DNA of 64,000 bases, from the NCBI RefSeq assembly GCF_013378445.1, contig NZ_JABXYK010000019.1:1-64000 (forward strand), given 5' to 3'. The translations under genes were made by a program, and so were the position numbers. Below, in pieces: positions 17,830 to 26,801 of the stretch. The DNA is from Mycoplana rhizolycopersici. Its GTDB lineage: Bacteria > Pseudomonadota > Alphaproteobacteria > Rhizobiales > Rhizobiaceae. Position 1 is the stretch's first letter. Every line of letters begins with the position of its first letter. The notes below the pieces were generated by a model. That model ran no database searches. It was not told the DNA's origin and was given only the letters and a program-made list of their open reading frames with translations.

Positions 17830-19221
17830 ATGAAATTCGGCCAAGGCCTCGCGACCGCAACACTCCTCCTGCTCACTGCCTTCTCACCCGCTATCGCCCA
17901 GGACAAGACCGTCCCTGCCTCGCAGATGGAGATGCAGCTTTCCTTCGCGCCGCTCGTGAAGAAGACTGCGAATGCGACGGTGAACGTCTATGCCGAGCGC
18001 GTCGTCGAGCGTCGCTCGCTGTTCAACGATCCCTTCTTCGAAGAGTTCTTCGGCCAACGCATGCCGAACAGGACGCAGAAGCAATCCTCGCTCGGTTCCG
18101 GCGTGATCGTCGGCAAGGACGGGATCGTGGTGACCAACAACCATGTGATCGAGGGCGCGGACGACATCAAGGTCGCCCTCAGCGACGGCCGCGAATATCC
18201 CTGCAAGGTGCTGCTCAAGGACGACCGCGTCGATCTCGCCGTCCTGAAGATCCAGGCCAAGGAGACGTTCGACGCGCTGCCGCTCGGCGACAGCGACGCC
18301 GTCGAGGTCGGCGATCTCGTGCTTGCGATCGGCAATCCGTTCGGCGTCGGCCAGACGGTCACGAGCGGCATTGTCTCGGCATTGGCGCGCAACCAGGTCA
18401 AGGCCGGTGATTTCGGCTTCTTCATCCAGACCGACGCCTCGATCAACCCCGGCAATTCCGGCGGCGGCCTGATCGACATGAAGGGCGAACTGATCGGCAT
18501 CAACACAGCGATCTTCTCCCGCGGCGGCGGATCCAACGGGGTGGGCTTCGCGATTCCGGCCAATCTCGTGAAGGTCTTCGTCGCAAGCGCCATCGGCGGC
18601 AACACCACCTTCGACCGGCCCTTCGTTGGCGCGACCTTCGATGCCGTCACTTCCGACGTGGCCGAGGCGCTTGGCCTGCACAAGGCCCGCGGCGCGCTCG
18701 TCTCTAAGGTTCTTACGGGGAGCCCTGCGGAGAAGGCCGGGCTGAAGCCGGGCGATGTCGTACTTGCGGTGAACGGCATCGCCGTCGAGCATCCCGATGC
18801 ACTCGGCTATCGCCTCGCGACGGTCGGCATCGGCGGAACGGCGAAGCTGACGGTCAGCGACGGCGGCAAGGAGGAACATCTGACGATCGCGCTCGACCGT
18901 CCGCCGGAAACCACGCCGCGCGACGAAAGGCTGATCGAGGGCCGCAATCCGTTCTCCGGCGCAGTCGTCGCCAATCTCTCGCCGCGCGTCGCAGACGAAC
19001 TGCGCATGCCGGCAGGCTCGGTCGGGGTGGTCGTCACCGATGTCAACCGCGGTTCGGCTGCCGCCCGCATCGGCCTGCAGCCGCGCGACATCATTATCGA
19101 GCTCAACGGCACCTCCGTCGCCTCGACCGAGGTTCTGGAAGGTCTCGTTTCCGAAGATCCCTCGGTCTGGCGGGTCGAGATCGAGCGGGACGGCCAGCGT
19201 ATCCGGCAGTTCTTCCGATGA
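17830..19221 (+). CDS. Do/DegP-type periplasmic serine protease
   Basis: 463 residues. It has a signal peptide ending AIAQ near residue 24, a trypsin-like domain with triad His105 (TNNHVIEG), Asp135 (DRVDLAVL) and Ser210 (NPGNSGGGL), then two PDZ domains (about residues 265-350 and 380-460). It degrades or refolds damaged envelope proteins. AAAGGGAGAAT is the ribosome binding site. The last four bases overlap rarA. Rhizobia have several Deg paralogues, so I give no letter. Confidence 0.93.
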   Translation: MKFGQGLATATLLLLTAFSPAIAQDKTVPASQMEMQLSFAPLVKKTANATVNVYAERVVERRSLFNDPFFEEFFGQRMPNRTQKQSSLGSGVIVGKDGIVVTNNHVIEGADDIKVALSDGREYPCKVLLKDDRVDLAVLKIQAKETFDALPLGDSDAVEVGDLVLAIGNPFGVGQTVTSGIVSALARNQVKAGDFGFFIQTDASINPGNSGGGLIDMKGELIGINTAIFSRGGGSNGVGFAIPANLVKVFVASAIGGNTTFDRPFVGATFDAVTSDVAEALGLHKARGALVSKVLTGSPAEKAGLKPGDVVLAVNGIAVEHPDALGYRLATVGIGGTAKLTVSDGGKEEHLTIALDRPPETTPRDERLIEGRNPFSGAVVANLSPRVADELRMPAGSVGVVVTDVNRGSAAARIGLQPRDIIIELNGTSVASTEVLEGLVSEDPSVWRVEIERDGQRIRQFFR

Positions 19222-20528
19222 ATGATCTCTTTACCCCGTCCGAACCGGCAGGGATGGCGACCAAGCGGCCGCTGGCCGATCGGCTGCGCCCGCAGTCGCT
19301 CAGGGAGGTGGCGGGGCAGGAGCACCTGACCGGCGAGGACGGGGTGCTGTCGCGCATGATCGCGTCGGGCTCCCTCGGCTCGATGATCTTCTGGGGGCCG
19401 CCCGGTACGGGCAAGACGACCGTGGCAAGGCTTCTTTCCGGCGAGACGGGGCTCGCCTTCGAACAGATTTCGGCGATCTTTTCCGGCGTGGCGGACCTCA
19501 AGAAGGTATTCGACGCCGCTCGCCAGCGTCGTATGGGCGGTCGCCAGACACTGCTTTTCGTCGATGAGATCCATCGCTTCAACCGTGCGCAGCAGGATAG
19601 TTTCCTCCCGGTGATGGAGGACGGCACGATCATTCTCGTCGGCGCGACGACCGAAAATCCCTCCTTCGAACTGAATGCCGCACTTCTGTCGCGGGCGCGC
19701 GTGCTGACCTTCAAGTCGCACGACGAAACGAGTCTCGAGGAACTGCTGAAGCGTGCCGAGGCGGCCGAGGAAAAGCCGCTTCCGCTGGACGCAGATGCCC
19801 GCGCCGCACTGGTCCGCATGGCCGATGGTGACGGTCGCGCCGTGCTGACCCTTGCCGAGGAGGTCTGGCGGGCGGCACGCCCGGGCGAGACCTTCGGCCA
19901 GGACGCGCTGTTTGGCATCGTCCAGCGCCGGGCGCCGGTCTACGACAAGGCCCAGGACGGCCACTACAATCTTATTTCGGCGCTGCACAAGTCGGTGCGC
20001 GGCTCGGACCCGGATGCAGCCCTCTACTATCTCTGCCGGATGCTGGATGCCGGCGAGGATCCGTTGTTCATCGGCAGGCGGCTGGTGCGCATGGCGGTGG
20101 AGGACATCGGGCTTGCCGATCCGCAGGCGCTGGTGATCTGCAATGCGGCAAAGGACGCCTATGATTTCCTGGGCTCGCCGGAGGGGGAACTGGCGCTCGC
20201 GCAGGCCTGCGTCTACATCGCCACCGCGCCGAAATCGAACGCCGTCTACACTGCCTACAAGGCCGCCACCCGCGCGGCGAAGGAAAACGGCTCGCTGCTT
20301 CCGCCCAAGCACATCCTGAACGCTCCCACGAAGCTGATGAAGAGCGAGGGCTACAACGAAGGCTATCGCTACGACCACGACGAGCCGGATGCCTTTTCCG
20401 GGCAGGACTATTTCCCCGAGAAGATGGGAAGGCAGACCTTCTACGATCCGCCGGAGCGCGGCTTCGAGCGCGATATCCGCAAGCGGCTGGACTGGTGGGC
20501 CAAGCTGAGGCGCGAGCGCAACGGCTGA
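19218..20528 (+). CDS. rarA: Replication-associated recombination protein A (MgsA/RarA AAA+ ATPase)
   Basis: 436 residues. It has a Walker A at GPPGTGKTT (about residues 59-67), a Walker B at LLFVDEIHR, sensor 1 around VGATTENPSFELN, and the C-terminal tetramerisation region with YNEGYRYDHDEPDAFSGQDYFPE. The DnaX-like clamp-loader relative acts at stalled replication forks. The start overlaps the upstream protease stop (ATGA), so the two may be co-translated. Confidence 0.95.
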   Translation: MNDLFTPSEPAGMATKRPLADRLRPQSLREVAGQEHLTGEDGVLSRMIASGSLGSMIFWGPPGTGKTTVARLLSGETGLAFEQISAIFSGVADLKKVFDAARQRRMGGRQTLLFVDEIHRFNRAQQDSFLPVMEDGTIILVGATTENPSFELNAALLSRARVLTFKSHDETSLEELLKRAEAAEEKPLPLDADARAALVRMADGDGRAVLTLAEEVWRAARPGETFGQDALFGIVQRRAPVYDKAQDGHYNLISALHKSVRGSDPDAALYYLCRMLDAGEDPLFIGRRLVRMAVEDIGLADPQALVICNAAKDAYDFLGSPEGELALAQACVYIATAPKSNAVYTAYKAATRAAKENGSLLPPKHILNAPTKLMKSEGYNEGYRYDHDEPDAFSGQDYFPEKMGRQTFYDPPERGFERDIRKRLDWWAKLRRERNG

Positions 20529-20564
20529 GCCGCCAGGAAATGCCGTCGGCCCGGTTTTCAGATC

Positions 20565-20903
20565 TCAGCGTTGGGCGGACTGCCGGGCGGGCGGGGAGAA
20601 TCGCGGACCGGCTGGTGCCTTCGGCTTCGGCACGACGCGGATGGACGATTCCACCGTGCCCTTGTGGCCCTCCATGTCGATGACCACGTGCCAGTGCGCA
20701 TCCTTCGGGATCTTCAGGCGGATGGGCGACTTTTTCGCGACGCCGCCGACGAACTTGTGCTTTCTGGCGTTCTTGAACAGGTCGAAATCGGCATGCGTCA
20801 TCAGCCTGACATTGGCAATGGCCGAAAGCGTGATCTCGATGACAACACCCTCGCGGATGTCCTGGAGATCGTAGTGGGTGTAGGGGAAGCTGATCTGTGT
20901 CAT
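20565..20903 (-). CDS. DUF1883-type small protein
   Basis: 112 residues with no signal peptide and no membrane segment. The core THYDLQDIREGVVIEITLS and KDAHWHVVIDMEGHKGTVESS fits the DUF1883 family, whose function is unknown to me. The C-terminus is Pro/Arg-rich (VVPKPKAPAGPRFSPP). It is convergent with rarA, with 36 bases between stops. Confidence 0.75.
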   Translation of the reverse strand: MTQISFPYTHYDLQDIREGVVIEITLSAIANVRLMTHADFDLFKNARKHKFVGGVAKKSPIRLKIPKDAHWHVVIDMEGHKGTVESSIRVVPKPKAPAGPRFSPPARQSAQR

Positions 20904-20997
20904 TGCGATCCTGCGCTGTCATTGCAGGGCGCTAATATAGGCTTCAGCGGTTAAGGATCGGTTGGCAGCCGCGGCAATGGGCCGATGCAGCAAACAG

Positions 20998-21020
20998 GCC
21001 GCCGCCGGGTTGGCGGCGGC
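20998..21020 (-). terminator. Candidate terminator hairpin after the 55-residue ORF
   Basis: GCCGCCGCC (20998-21006) pairs with GGCGGCGGC (21012-21020) around GGGTT. On the - strand it follows the 21040 stop by 20 bases but is followed only by CTGTTTG, so termination is uncertain. Confidence 0.4.
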
Positions 21021-21039
21021 ACGAGCTCGGCGTCGGCCG

Positions 21040-21207
21040 TCAATTCTTGCTGTCGTCGAAGCGAGGGGGAGCGATCGGGTCGCTCGCCGGAAAAGTCTCT
21101 TCCAGAGCCTCGTCCAGATATTCGTCTTCCTTTGCCTTTTTCTTGTCGTTGGGGGGCATGGTCCCGCCCTTGGGGGCGGGCTTTTTGCCGGGGTCGGTCT
21201 TTGCCAT
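21040..21207 (-). CDS. Small conserved protein with YLDEALEETFPASDP motif (55 aa)
   Basis: 55 residues. The first 27 are Lys/Pro-rich (MAKTDPGKKPAPKGG), followed by the acidic motif YLDEALEETFPASDP and the end PPRFDDSKN. I recognise the ETFPASDP motif as recurrent in small alphaproteobacterial proteins of unknown function. GGGAGAACGCAC precedes the ATG. It has no signal peptide or membrane segment and is probably a soluble, partly disordered protein. It lies upstream of DUF1883 in the same orientation. Confidence 0.75.
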   Translation of the reverse strand: MAKTDPGKKPAPKGGTMPPNDKKKAKEDEYLDEALEETFPASDPIAPPRFDDSKN

Positions 21208-21240
21208 GTGCGTTCTCCCGTATGATTAGGATGGGGTCAG

Positions 21241-21564
21241 TCAGGCGGATGGATCCTTGTCGAGCAGCGCCAGGATGCGGCGTTGAATGTCTTCGTCCTG
21301 GCTGCGGATTGCGTTCATGAGAATGCCGAGCTTGCTGCGCAGGCCGTGGATCTGATCCAGCAGTTGCATGGCGATGTCGACGCCGTCCTCGTTGACGCCC
21401 ATTGGCCCGACGAGGTCCTGGATAAGCCGTGCACGCGCCAGGTCGGCATCATGGAAGGTGCGGGTGCCCTCTTGCTCTTCCGGGACCAGCCAGCGGTGTT
21501 CGACCCAGAGTTCGAGGACGGAGATCTCGATTTCGAGGGAACGGCAGAGTTCGGTGTCCTTCAT
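21241..21564 (-). CDS. cbpM: Chaperone modulator CbpM
   Basis: 107 residues with a MerR-like N-terminal helical part (CRSLEIEISVLELWVEHRWLVPEE) and a C-terminal helix rich in Asp and Arg. CbpM binds the J-domain protein CbpA and inhibits its co-chaperone and DNA-binding activity. It starts one base after the cbpA stop, the usual pairing, which supports the call as much as the sequence does. Confidence 0.88.
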   Translation of the reverse strand: MKDTELCRSLEIEISVLELWVEHRWLVPEEQEGTRTFHDADLARARLIQDLVGPMGVNEDGVDIAMQLLDQIHGLRSKLGILMNAIRSQDEDIQRRILALLDKDPSA

Positions 21565-21565
21565 G

Positions 21566-22477
21566 TCAGCCTCCCATGTGCCGGCGCGGGTTGTGCGCCT
21601 TGCCGGTCTCCCAGCTTTCGGCGAACGCGGTCAGTTCCGGATCGGGCACTTGTGGCAGCACCACCTGCAGTGTGACATAGGCGTCGCCGTGTCCGCCGGC
21701 CTTCCTGTGCAGTCCCTTGCCCTTCAGGCGCAGCGTCTTGCCGGTGTTAGAATTTGCGGGAATCGTCACGTTGACGGCGCCGTCGAGTGTCGGCACGCGA
21801 ATTTTGCCGCCGAGTACGGCTTCGCTCAGCGAGATCGGAACCTCGTATCGCACGTCGTCGCCGTCCTGCCTGTAGAACGGATGCGGCAAGACGCTGATCT
21901 CGATGAGAGCGTCGCCTGCCGGTCCGTCGTTGAAGCCTGGTTCACCCTTGCCGCGAAGCCGCAGCGTCTGGCCGTCGCGCGTGCCTGGCGGGATGGTGAG
22001 GTCGAGTGGTGGCCCGTCCGGCAGGCTGATCTGCTTTTTAGCCCCGTTCGCCGCCTCCAGAAAATCGATCTCCATCGAAAAATGCGTGTCGCGGCCGCGG
22101 CCGCTCTGCTGACGGCGCCCGCGTTGCGAGAAGAAGCTGGAAAAGATGTCGTCGGCGTCGCCGAAATCGGAGAAGCTGTGCGTGCTTTCATATCGACCTG
22201 CGGTATCGCCCGCCGATGCGTAGTCACGGTAGTACTGCCGCGGCGGCGTCTCCGCGCCGGTTTCGTCGATCTCGCCGCGGTCGTATTTCCCTCGCTTGTC
22301 CTCGTCGCCGAGCAGCGCATAGGCCGCAGACACGGCCTTGAACTTCTCTTCGGCTTGCTTGTCGCCGGGGTTGAGGTCTGGATGCAGCTTCTTGGCGAGT
22401 TTCCTGTAGGCGCTCTGAATGTCCTTCTGGGTCGCGTTCTTGCTCACCTCGAGGACTTCGTAAGGACTGCGGCTCAT
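21566..22477 (-). CDS. cbpA: DnaJ-family co-chaperone CbpA
   Basis: 303 residues. It has an N-terminal J domain with the HPD motif (KKLHPDLNPGDKQ, about residues 30-42), a Gly/Ser/Arg linker (FSSFFSQRGRRQQSGRGRD) and two C-terminal substrate-binding beta domains (DLTIPPGTRDGQTLRLRGKG; VTIPANSNTGKTLRLKGKG). It has no CxxCxGxG zinc region, so it is a type II J protein. It works with DnaK under stress. AAGGAAG sets the start. Confidence 0.95.
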   Translation of the reverse strand: MSRSPYEVLEVSKNATQKDIQSAYRKLAKKLHPDLNPGDKQAEEKFKAVSAAYALLGDEDKRGKYDRGEIDETGAETPPRQYYRDYASAGDTAGRYESTHSFSDFGDADDIFSSFFSQRGRRQQSGRGRDTHFSMEIDFLEAANGAKKQISLPDGPPLDLTIPPGTRDGQTLRLRGKGEPGFNDGPAGDALIEISVLPHPFYRQDGDDVRYEVPISLSEAVLGGKIRVPTLDGAVNVTIPANSNTGKTLRLKGKGLHRKAGGHGDAYVTLQVVLPQVPDPELTAFAESWETGKAHNPRRHMGG

Positions 22478-22647
22478 GCGGACTTCCTTCGGACCCTGTT
22501 TTCATCGCGAGGCGGGACGGCAACTGCGCGACGCCCGCAATGCATGCAGCGTGTCACGTCCCGGCCTCGATCTCAATCATAGGGCAGCCAGCGAAAATGG
22601 ACAGGGTTCCAGCGTGAAGTTGGCAGGCTGAAAACGGGTGGTTGAAG

Positions 22648-23154
22648 TCAGCCACGGTTGAGCGCGATGTCGCTCGTCGTCACCGTCTTGCCGGTGGAAG
22701 GATCGCGATCGATTGTTCGTAGCCTGAGGCCGCTTGCACCGACCTTTTCGATGATCATTTCGGCTGCGCGATCCCCGTTGACGATCTTGTTCCAGCGGAC
22801 CGCAAGATCGATCGCATCGCCCTTGCGGCGTCCCGACAGCGTCGATCGCCCGCCGGCCGGTCCGACATAGATGCCGACGTAGCGATTGCCGCGGGCCGTG
22901 AGGTCGGCCGAAATCGTTCGATTGACCACGAGCATACCGCGACAGGTCGCCTTCATCGAGACCGACGCAACGCCGGCGGTTGAACGCAAACGGCAATTGA
23001 CGCTGATCGCCGGCGTGCCGATCCGCATGATGACCGTACCCTTACCACTCCAGTTTCCCGCGAGCGAATGCAGGAAGGCGCGCTCGTCGGCAAGCGCCGG
23101 TGCCGCAAACGACAGGACCAAGGCGACGCAGAGCAATCTTGCAGTCAGCGGCAT
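22648..23154 (-). CDS. Exported conserved hypothetical protein (168 aa)
   Basis: 168 residues with a clear Sec signal peptide (MPLTARLLCVALVLSFAAPALA, cleavage near residue 22). The mature part has the opening DERAFLHSLAGNWSGKGTV, two cysteines (NCRLRS and ATCRG) that could form a disulphide, and a beta-rich pattern. It resembles rhizobial periplasmic proteins of lipocalin-like size, but I do not recognise a named family. It stands alone between cbpA and the RTX gene. Confidence 0.75.
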   Translation of the reverse strand: MPLTARLLCVALVLSFAAPALADERAFLHSLAGNWSGKGTVIMRIGTPAISVNCRLRSTAGVASVSMKATCRGMLVVNRTISADLTARGNRYVGIYVGPAGGRSTLSGRRKGDAIDLAVRWNKIVNGDRAAEMIIEKVGASGLRLRTIDRDPSTGKTVTTSDIALNRG

Positions 23155-23445
23155 GGCAGCACCTCGCGCAAACGAAACATACCTCGCCCGGGATATAGTG
23201 TGTCCGAAATGGCCAAAGTTCCAGAAGGTCGAAGCTAGAAAAGTCGAACGCCCGCCAAAGACTTATCAGAATTCCTGGCAGACTAGATAAGAAGAGCTAT
23301 CCCGCGCTCTTCATCTTCGTGATAAAGCATGTGCTAATATACAAATCCTGCAATGGGCTCGTCTGGCTGAGTTGCTGAACGAGGTGCGCCTGTGCGTGCC
23401 CGGTCGGCGAATTCGCCTCTACTCGATTGTTCATGGAGAGAAGAA
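23155..23445. other. Intergenic region before the Calx-beta/RTX gene
   Basis: This divergent spacer of about 290 bases has lower GC than its neighbours (for example GATAAAGCATGTGCTAATATACAAAT at 23322-23347). No gene, repeat or confident promoter is visible. It must carry the promoters of both flanking genes. Confidence 0.4.
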
Positions 23446-25443
23446 ATGGCTGTTCCCACGATTAGCATTGCGCGCGCCGAAAGCCTGGAGAATGGCTATG
23501 CCCGCTTCGTGGTGCGCCTGAGCGCACCGACCAGCGACGAAGTTCGCATCGACTATCGCGCAATCGAAGGGACGGCCCGGAACGCGCCGCTGAATGCGCA
23601 GGACTATACGGTTTCGCGCGGCGTGCCGTCGCTCTACGGCCTCGACGCGCTCGTCATTCCGGCCGGCCAGACGGAAGCGGAGATCTTGGTGCGGGTGCGG
23701 CACGATTACGAGGACGAGACCGACGAATCCCTCTGGCTCGAGCTGTTCAATCCGAAAGGTGCCGCATTTGCCGGAAACCCGGCGGTCTTGCGCACGCTCG
23801 GGGTGGCCAAAGATAACGATGGAACAGGCTCGAACCTCGCGCTCTTCGTGTCCAGCCCGACGGTGGTCGAGGGGCATGGCGGAAACAGGAAGGCGATCTT
23901 CGAGGTGCACATATCCGAGGCGCAGGCAAGCGATATGACCTTCAGCTACAGGACCGTTGACGGATCTGCGCGTGCCGGTAGCGACTACCTGGCCAAGCAG
24001 GGGACGGTGAAGATCGGCGCCGGCGAAACGACGGCAACGATCGCCATCGATCTTGTCGAGGACACGGTGCAGGAGATCAACGAGTTCTTCTCGCTGCTGG
24101 TAACCCCGAACAGCGCCATCAAGAACGGCTTTTCCGGCAGCAGCGGCGTGGCGTCCATACTCGATGACGATACCAGCAAGTCGCAGCCGGTCATCTCGGT
24201 CGAGCGGGCGGACCAGACGGAAGGCGGGACCATGCAGTTCCGCGTCGTCCTGTCACGCGCGACCGACGAGGAGGTTCGCATCGACTATCGCACACTTGTC
24301 GGTTCAGCCGCCGACGCGCCTACTAACAGCCGCGATTTCGCGCCGGAAACGGGAACGCTGGTGATTGCGGCCGGCAGCCGCGTCGGTTTCGTTTCCGTGC
24401 GCGTACGGCAGGATTACCTGGATGAGGTGGATGAGTCGGTCTGGCTGGAACTGTCCAGCGCGACGAATGCGCGCTTTGCCGGCAATCACAAGATCGAAAG
24501 GGTGCTCGGCGTCGTCCAGGACAATAACGGCACGGGCAGCAATCTCTCGGCCTTCGTTTCCAGCCCGACGGTGTACGAGGGCGACAACGGCGATCGGAAA
24601 GCCGTGTTCGAAATCCATCTCTCGCAAGCCTATGACAAGAACCTCACCTTCGCATTCAGGACCGCTGACATCACCGCCAAAAATGGCAGCGACTATGTCG
24701 GCAAGAAGGGCAACGTGACAATTCTGGCCGGACAGAGCGTGGCGGCCGTTACCGTCGATCTCGTCGAGGACGAGCGACTGGAGGGCGACGAGACCTTTTC
24801 TCTCCTTGTCACGGCGCCTGCGGGAGGCATCGTCAAGAATGTGATCACGGCAGGCCGTGCGACGATCGCCAACGACGACGACATCCACGAGGTCATCAAC
24901 GGCAATGCGGCCAACAACTATCTTTCCGGCGGCAGCGGCAATGACCGAATCTACGGCTATGGCGGCAACGACACGCTGCTTGGCGGGACCGGCAAGGACC
25001 GGATGGACGGCGGCTCGGGCAAAGACAAGGTGGATGGCGGGACCGGCAATGACAAGCTGTTCGGCGGTGCCGGAAACGACACCCTCATCGGCGGTGCCGG
25101 TCACGACAAGATGGGAGGGGGTCCCGGACGGGACACGTTTGTCTTCCGTGCGATCGGCGACTCGACGGTGAAATCGGAAGGGCGCGACAAGATCTCTGAC
25201 TTCACCCGCGGACAGGACAAGATGGACCTGAAGCTGATCGATGCGAAGATCGGTGCTGCCGGCAACAACGCGTTCGTCTTCATCGGCAAGGAGGCCTTCG
25301 ACAAGAAGGCCGGGGAACTGCGCTACGAGCACAAGAACGGCGATACGCTGGTCACCGCCGACGTGAATGGCGACCGGAAGGCGGACTTCGCGATCGTGCT
25401 GGAAGGCATCCTGAACCTGAAGGAGACCGACTTCATACTCTAG
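23446..25443 (+). CDS. Large secreted Calx-beta / RTX calcium-binding protein
   Basis: 665 residues starting MAVPTISIARAESLENG; GGAGAGAAGAA directly precedes this ATG. There are four Calx-beta domains (roughly residues 4-120, 125-235, 240-355 and 360-480), then RTX nonapeptides of the GGxGxDxxx type (about residues 490-565), and a C-terminal domain ending ETDFIL like type I secretion substrates. No N-terminal signal is present, so export is probably by a type I system encoded elsewhere. Domains 1 and 3 resemble each other, as do 2 and 4, indicating duplication of a two-domain unit. It is a likely surface or adhesion protein with no enzymatic motif. Confidence 0.85.
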   Translation: MAVPTISIARAESLENGYARFVVRLSAPTSDEVRIDYRAIEGTARNAPLNAQDYTVSRGVPSLYGLDALVIPAGQTEAEILVRVRHDYEDETDESLWLELFNPKGAAFAGNPAVLRTLGVAKDNDGTGSNLALFVSSPTVVEGHGGNRKAIFEVHISEAQASDMTFSYRTVDGSARAGSDYLAKQGTVKIGAGETTATIAIDLVEDTVQEINEFFSLLVTPNSAIKNGFSGSSGVASILDDDTSKSQPVISVERADQTEGGTMQFRVVLSRATDEEVRIDYRTLVGSAADAPTNSRDFAPETGTLVIAAGSRVGFVSVRVRQDYLDEVDESVWLELSSATNARFAGNHKIERVLGVVQDNNGTGSNLSAFVSSPTVYEGDNGDRKAVFEIHLSQAYDKNLTFAFRTADITAKNGSDYVGKKGNVTILAGQSVAAVTVDLVEDERLEGDETFSLLVTAPAGGIVKNVITAGRATIANDDDIHEVINGNAANNYLSGGSGNDRIYGYGGNDTLLGGTGKDRMDGGSGKDKVDGGTGNDKLFGGAGNDTLIGGAGHDKMGGGPGRDTFVFRAIGDSTVKSEGRDKISDFTRGQDKMDLKLIDAKIGAAGNNAFVFIGKEAFDKKAGELRYEHKNGDTLVTADVNGDRKADFAIVLEGILNLKETDFIL

Positions 25444-25576
25444 CTGGTCTGGGATGTCTGGTCCCTTGTGGCGAAATCTGGCCGCTAGTCGCCGTTGTGG
25501 CGATGTGGCAGGCTCGCGCGTATGGGGCGGCCCGAAAATGCCCGCTACGTCCAGCGACCTGAAAGCGGAGAAGTCC

Positions 25577-26770
25577 ATGCGCATTCTTTCGCCCGTGCTC
25601 GCGGCGGTCGTCACGATCCTTGCGGGACAGCCTTTATACGCCCAGTCCTTGAAGGCGGAGGAGGTTTTCAGCTCCATCGCGGTGCGACCGCTCAGCGCCC
25701 CCGATCCGGTCACAGGTGCGGACGAGAGGGTGCATCTCGCCTATGAGCTTCTGGTCGTCAATCCGAGCCGTTTATACGTCACTCTTCACAAGGTGGAAGC
25801 CATCGAAGCAGAGAGGCGCTTGCTCGGATCGATGGAGGGTGATGCGCTTTCGAAAATGACCACGCCCTATGCCGGAACGGGGTTGGAGATTCCTCCAGGG
25901 GGGTCTGCGACCGTTTTCATGGATGTCAGCTTTGCTGTCGGCGCACCCCTGCCGTCGGACCTGTTCGCACGGATCACCGCCAAGCGGATGGCGGCGGGGG
26001 CGGACGGCAAGGCCCAGCCCATGCCGAAGGACAGCCCGATACCGGAAACCTTCACCTTTACCGGCGCCGGCACCGGTATCGGCAAGCCCGCCGTGGCGGT
26101 GGCGCCGCCGCTCAAGGGAGCTGGCTGGGTCGCAGTCAACGGCTGTTGCGACGAGATAACGTCGCATCGCGGCGCCGTCATGTCGATCAATGGCCGGCTG
26201 CGCGTGCCTGAGCGCTTTGCGATCGACTGGGTGAAGATCGACGACAAAGGCAGGCTGTTCGAAGGCGACGTCTCGAAGCTGCAAAGCTATCCCTATTACG
26301 GCGCGCCGGTACTGGCCGCGGCCGATGGCATCGTCGTCAATCTTTATGACGAGGCGGACGAGCAGGTGCCCGGCGGGGATGCGAAGGGCATCACCACCGA
26401 AAACATCGGCGGCAACATGTTGGTGGTTGATATCGGCGGCGGCGCCTATGCCTTCTACGCCCATCTCCAGCGCGGCAGCCTAAAGGTGAAGCTTGGTGAT
26501 CGCGTCAAGACGGGCGAGGTGATCGGCCTGCTCGGCAATACCGGAAACTCTACGGCGCCGCACCTGCATTTTCATGTCATGGACGGGCCGTCGCCGCTCG
26601 ACGCCAACGGGCTACCATTCGTCTTCAAGCGGTTTTCCAGCCAGGGCAAGCTGGCGCCCGGCTCCGACGAGGCGATTCAGCGCGGCGAGCCCGCCAGTAT
26701 CGTCAAGGCGACGTCCGGCGAGCACATCAACCAGTTGCCGCTGAACAACGAGGTCGTAGATTTCGACTAG
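25577..26770 (+). CDS. Secreted M23-type peptidase
   Basis: 397 residues starting MRILSPVLAAVVTILAGQPLYAQ (signal peptide). The N-terminal 200 residues are a beta-rich domain of unknown role. The C-terminal lysostaphin-like fold contains FAIDWVKID, YGAPVLAAADGIVVN and the zinc motif HLHFHVMD. The usual HxGxD first ligand motif is replaced by an RFAIDW form; the SHRGAV histidine upstream may take its part. Probable role: peptidoglycan cross-link hydrolysis in the periplasm. GCGGAGAAGTCC is the ribosome binding site; the frame is open to 25454. Confidence 0.8.
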   Translation: MRILSPVLAAVVTILAGQPLYAQSLKAEEVFSSIAVRPLSAPDPVTGADERVHLAYELLVVNPSRLYVTLHKVEAIEAERRLLGSMEGDALSKMTTPYAGTGLEIPPGGSATVFMDVSFAVGAPLPSDLFARITAKRMAAGADGKAQPMPKDSPIPETFTFTGAGTGIGKPAVAVAPPLKGAGWVAVNGCCDEITSHRGAVMSINGRLRVPERFAIDWVKIDDKGRLFEGDVSKLQSYPYYGAPVLAAADGIVVNLYDEADEQVPGGDAKGITTENIGGNMLVVDIGGGAYAFYAHLQRGSLKVKLGDRVKTGEVIGLLGNTGNSTAPHLHFHVMDGPSPLDANGLPFVFKRFSSQGKLAPGSDEAIQRGEPASIVKATSGEHINQLPLNNEVVDFD

Positions 26771-26801
26771 AACATTCCAGCCGAAGCTGTCGTACCGAAT
26801 G

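Noticed and set aside
24900-25130. Repetitive GGC/GAC-rich DNA that could look like a tandem DNA repeat
   Set aside because: It is explained by RTX nonapeptide codons in the Calx-beta/RTX protein.
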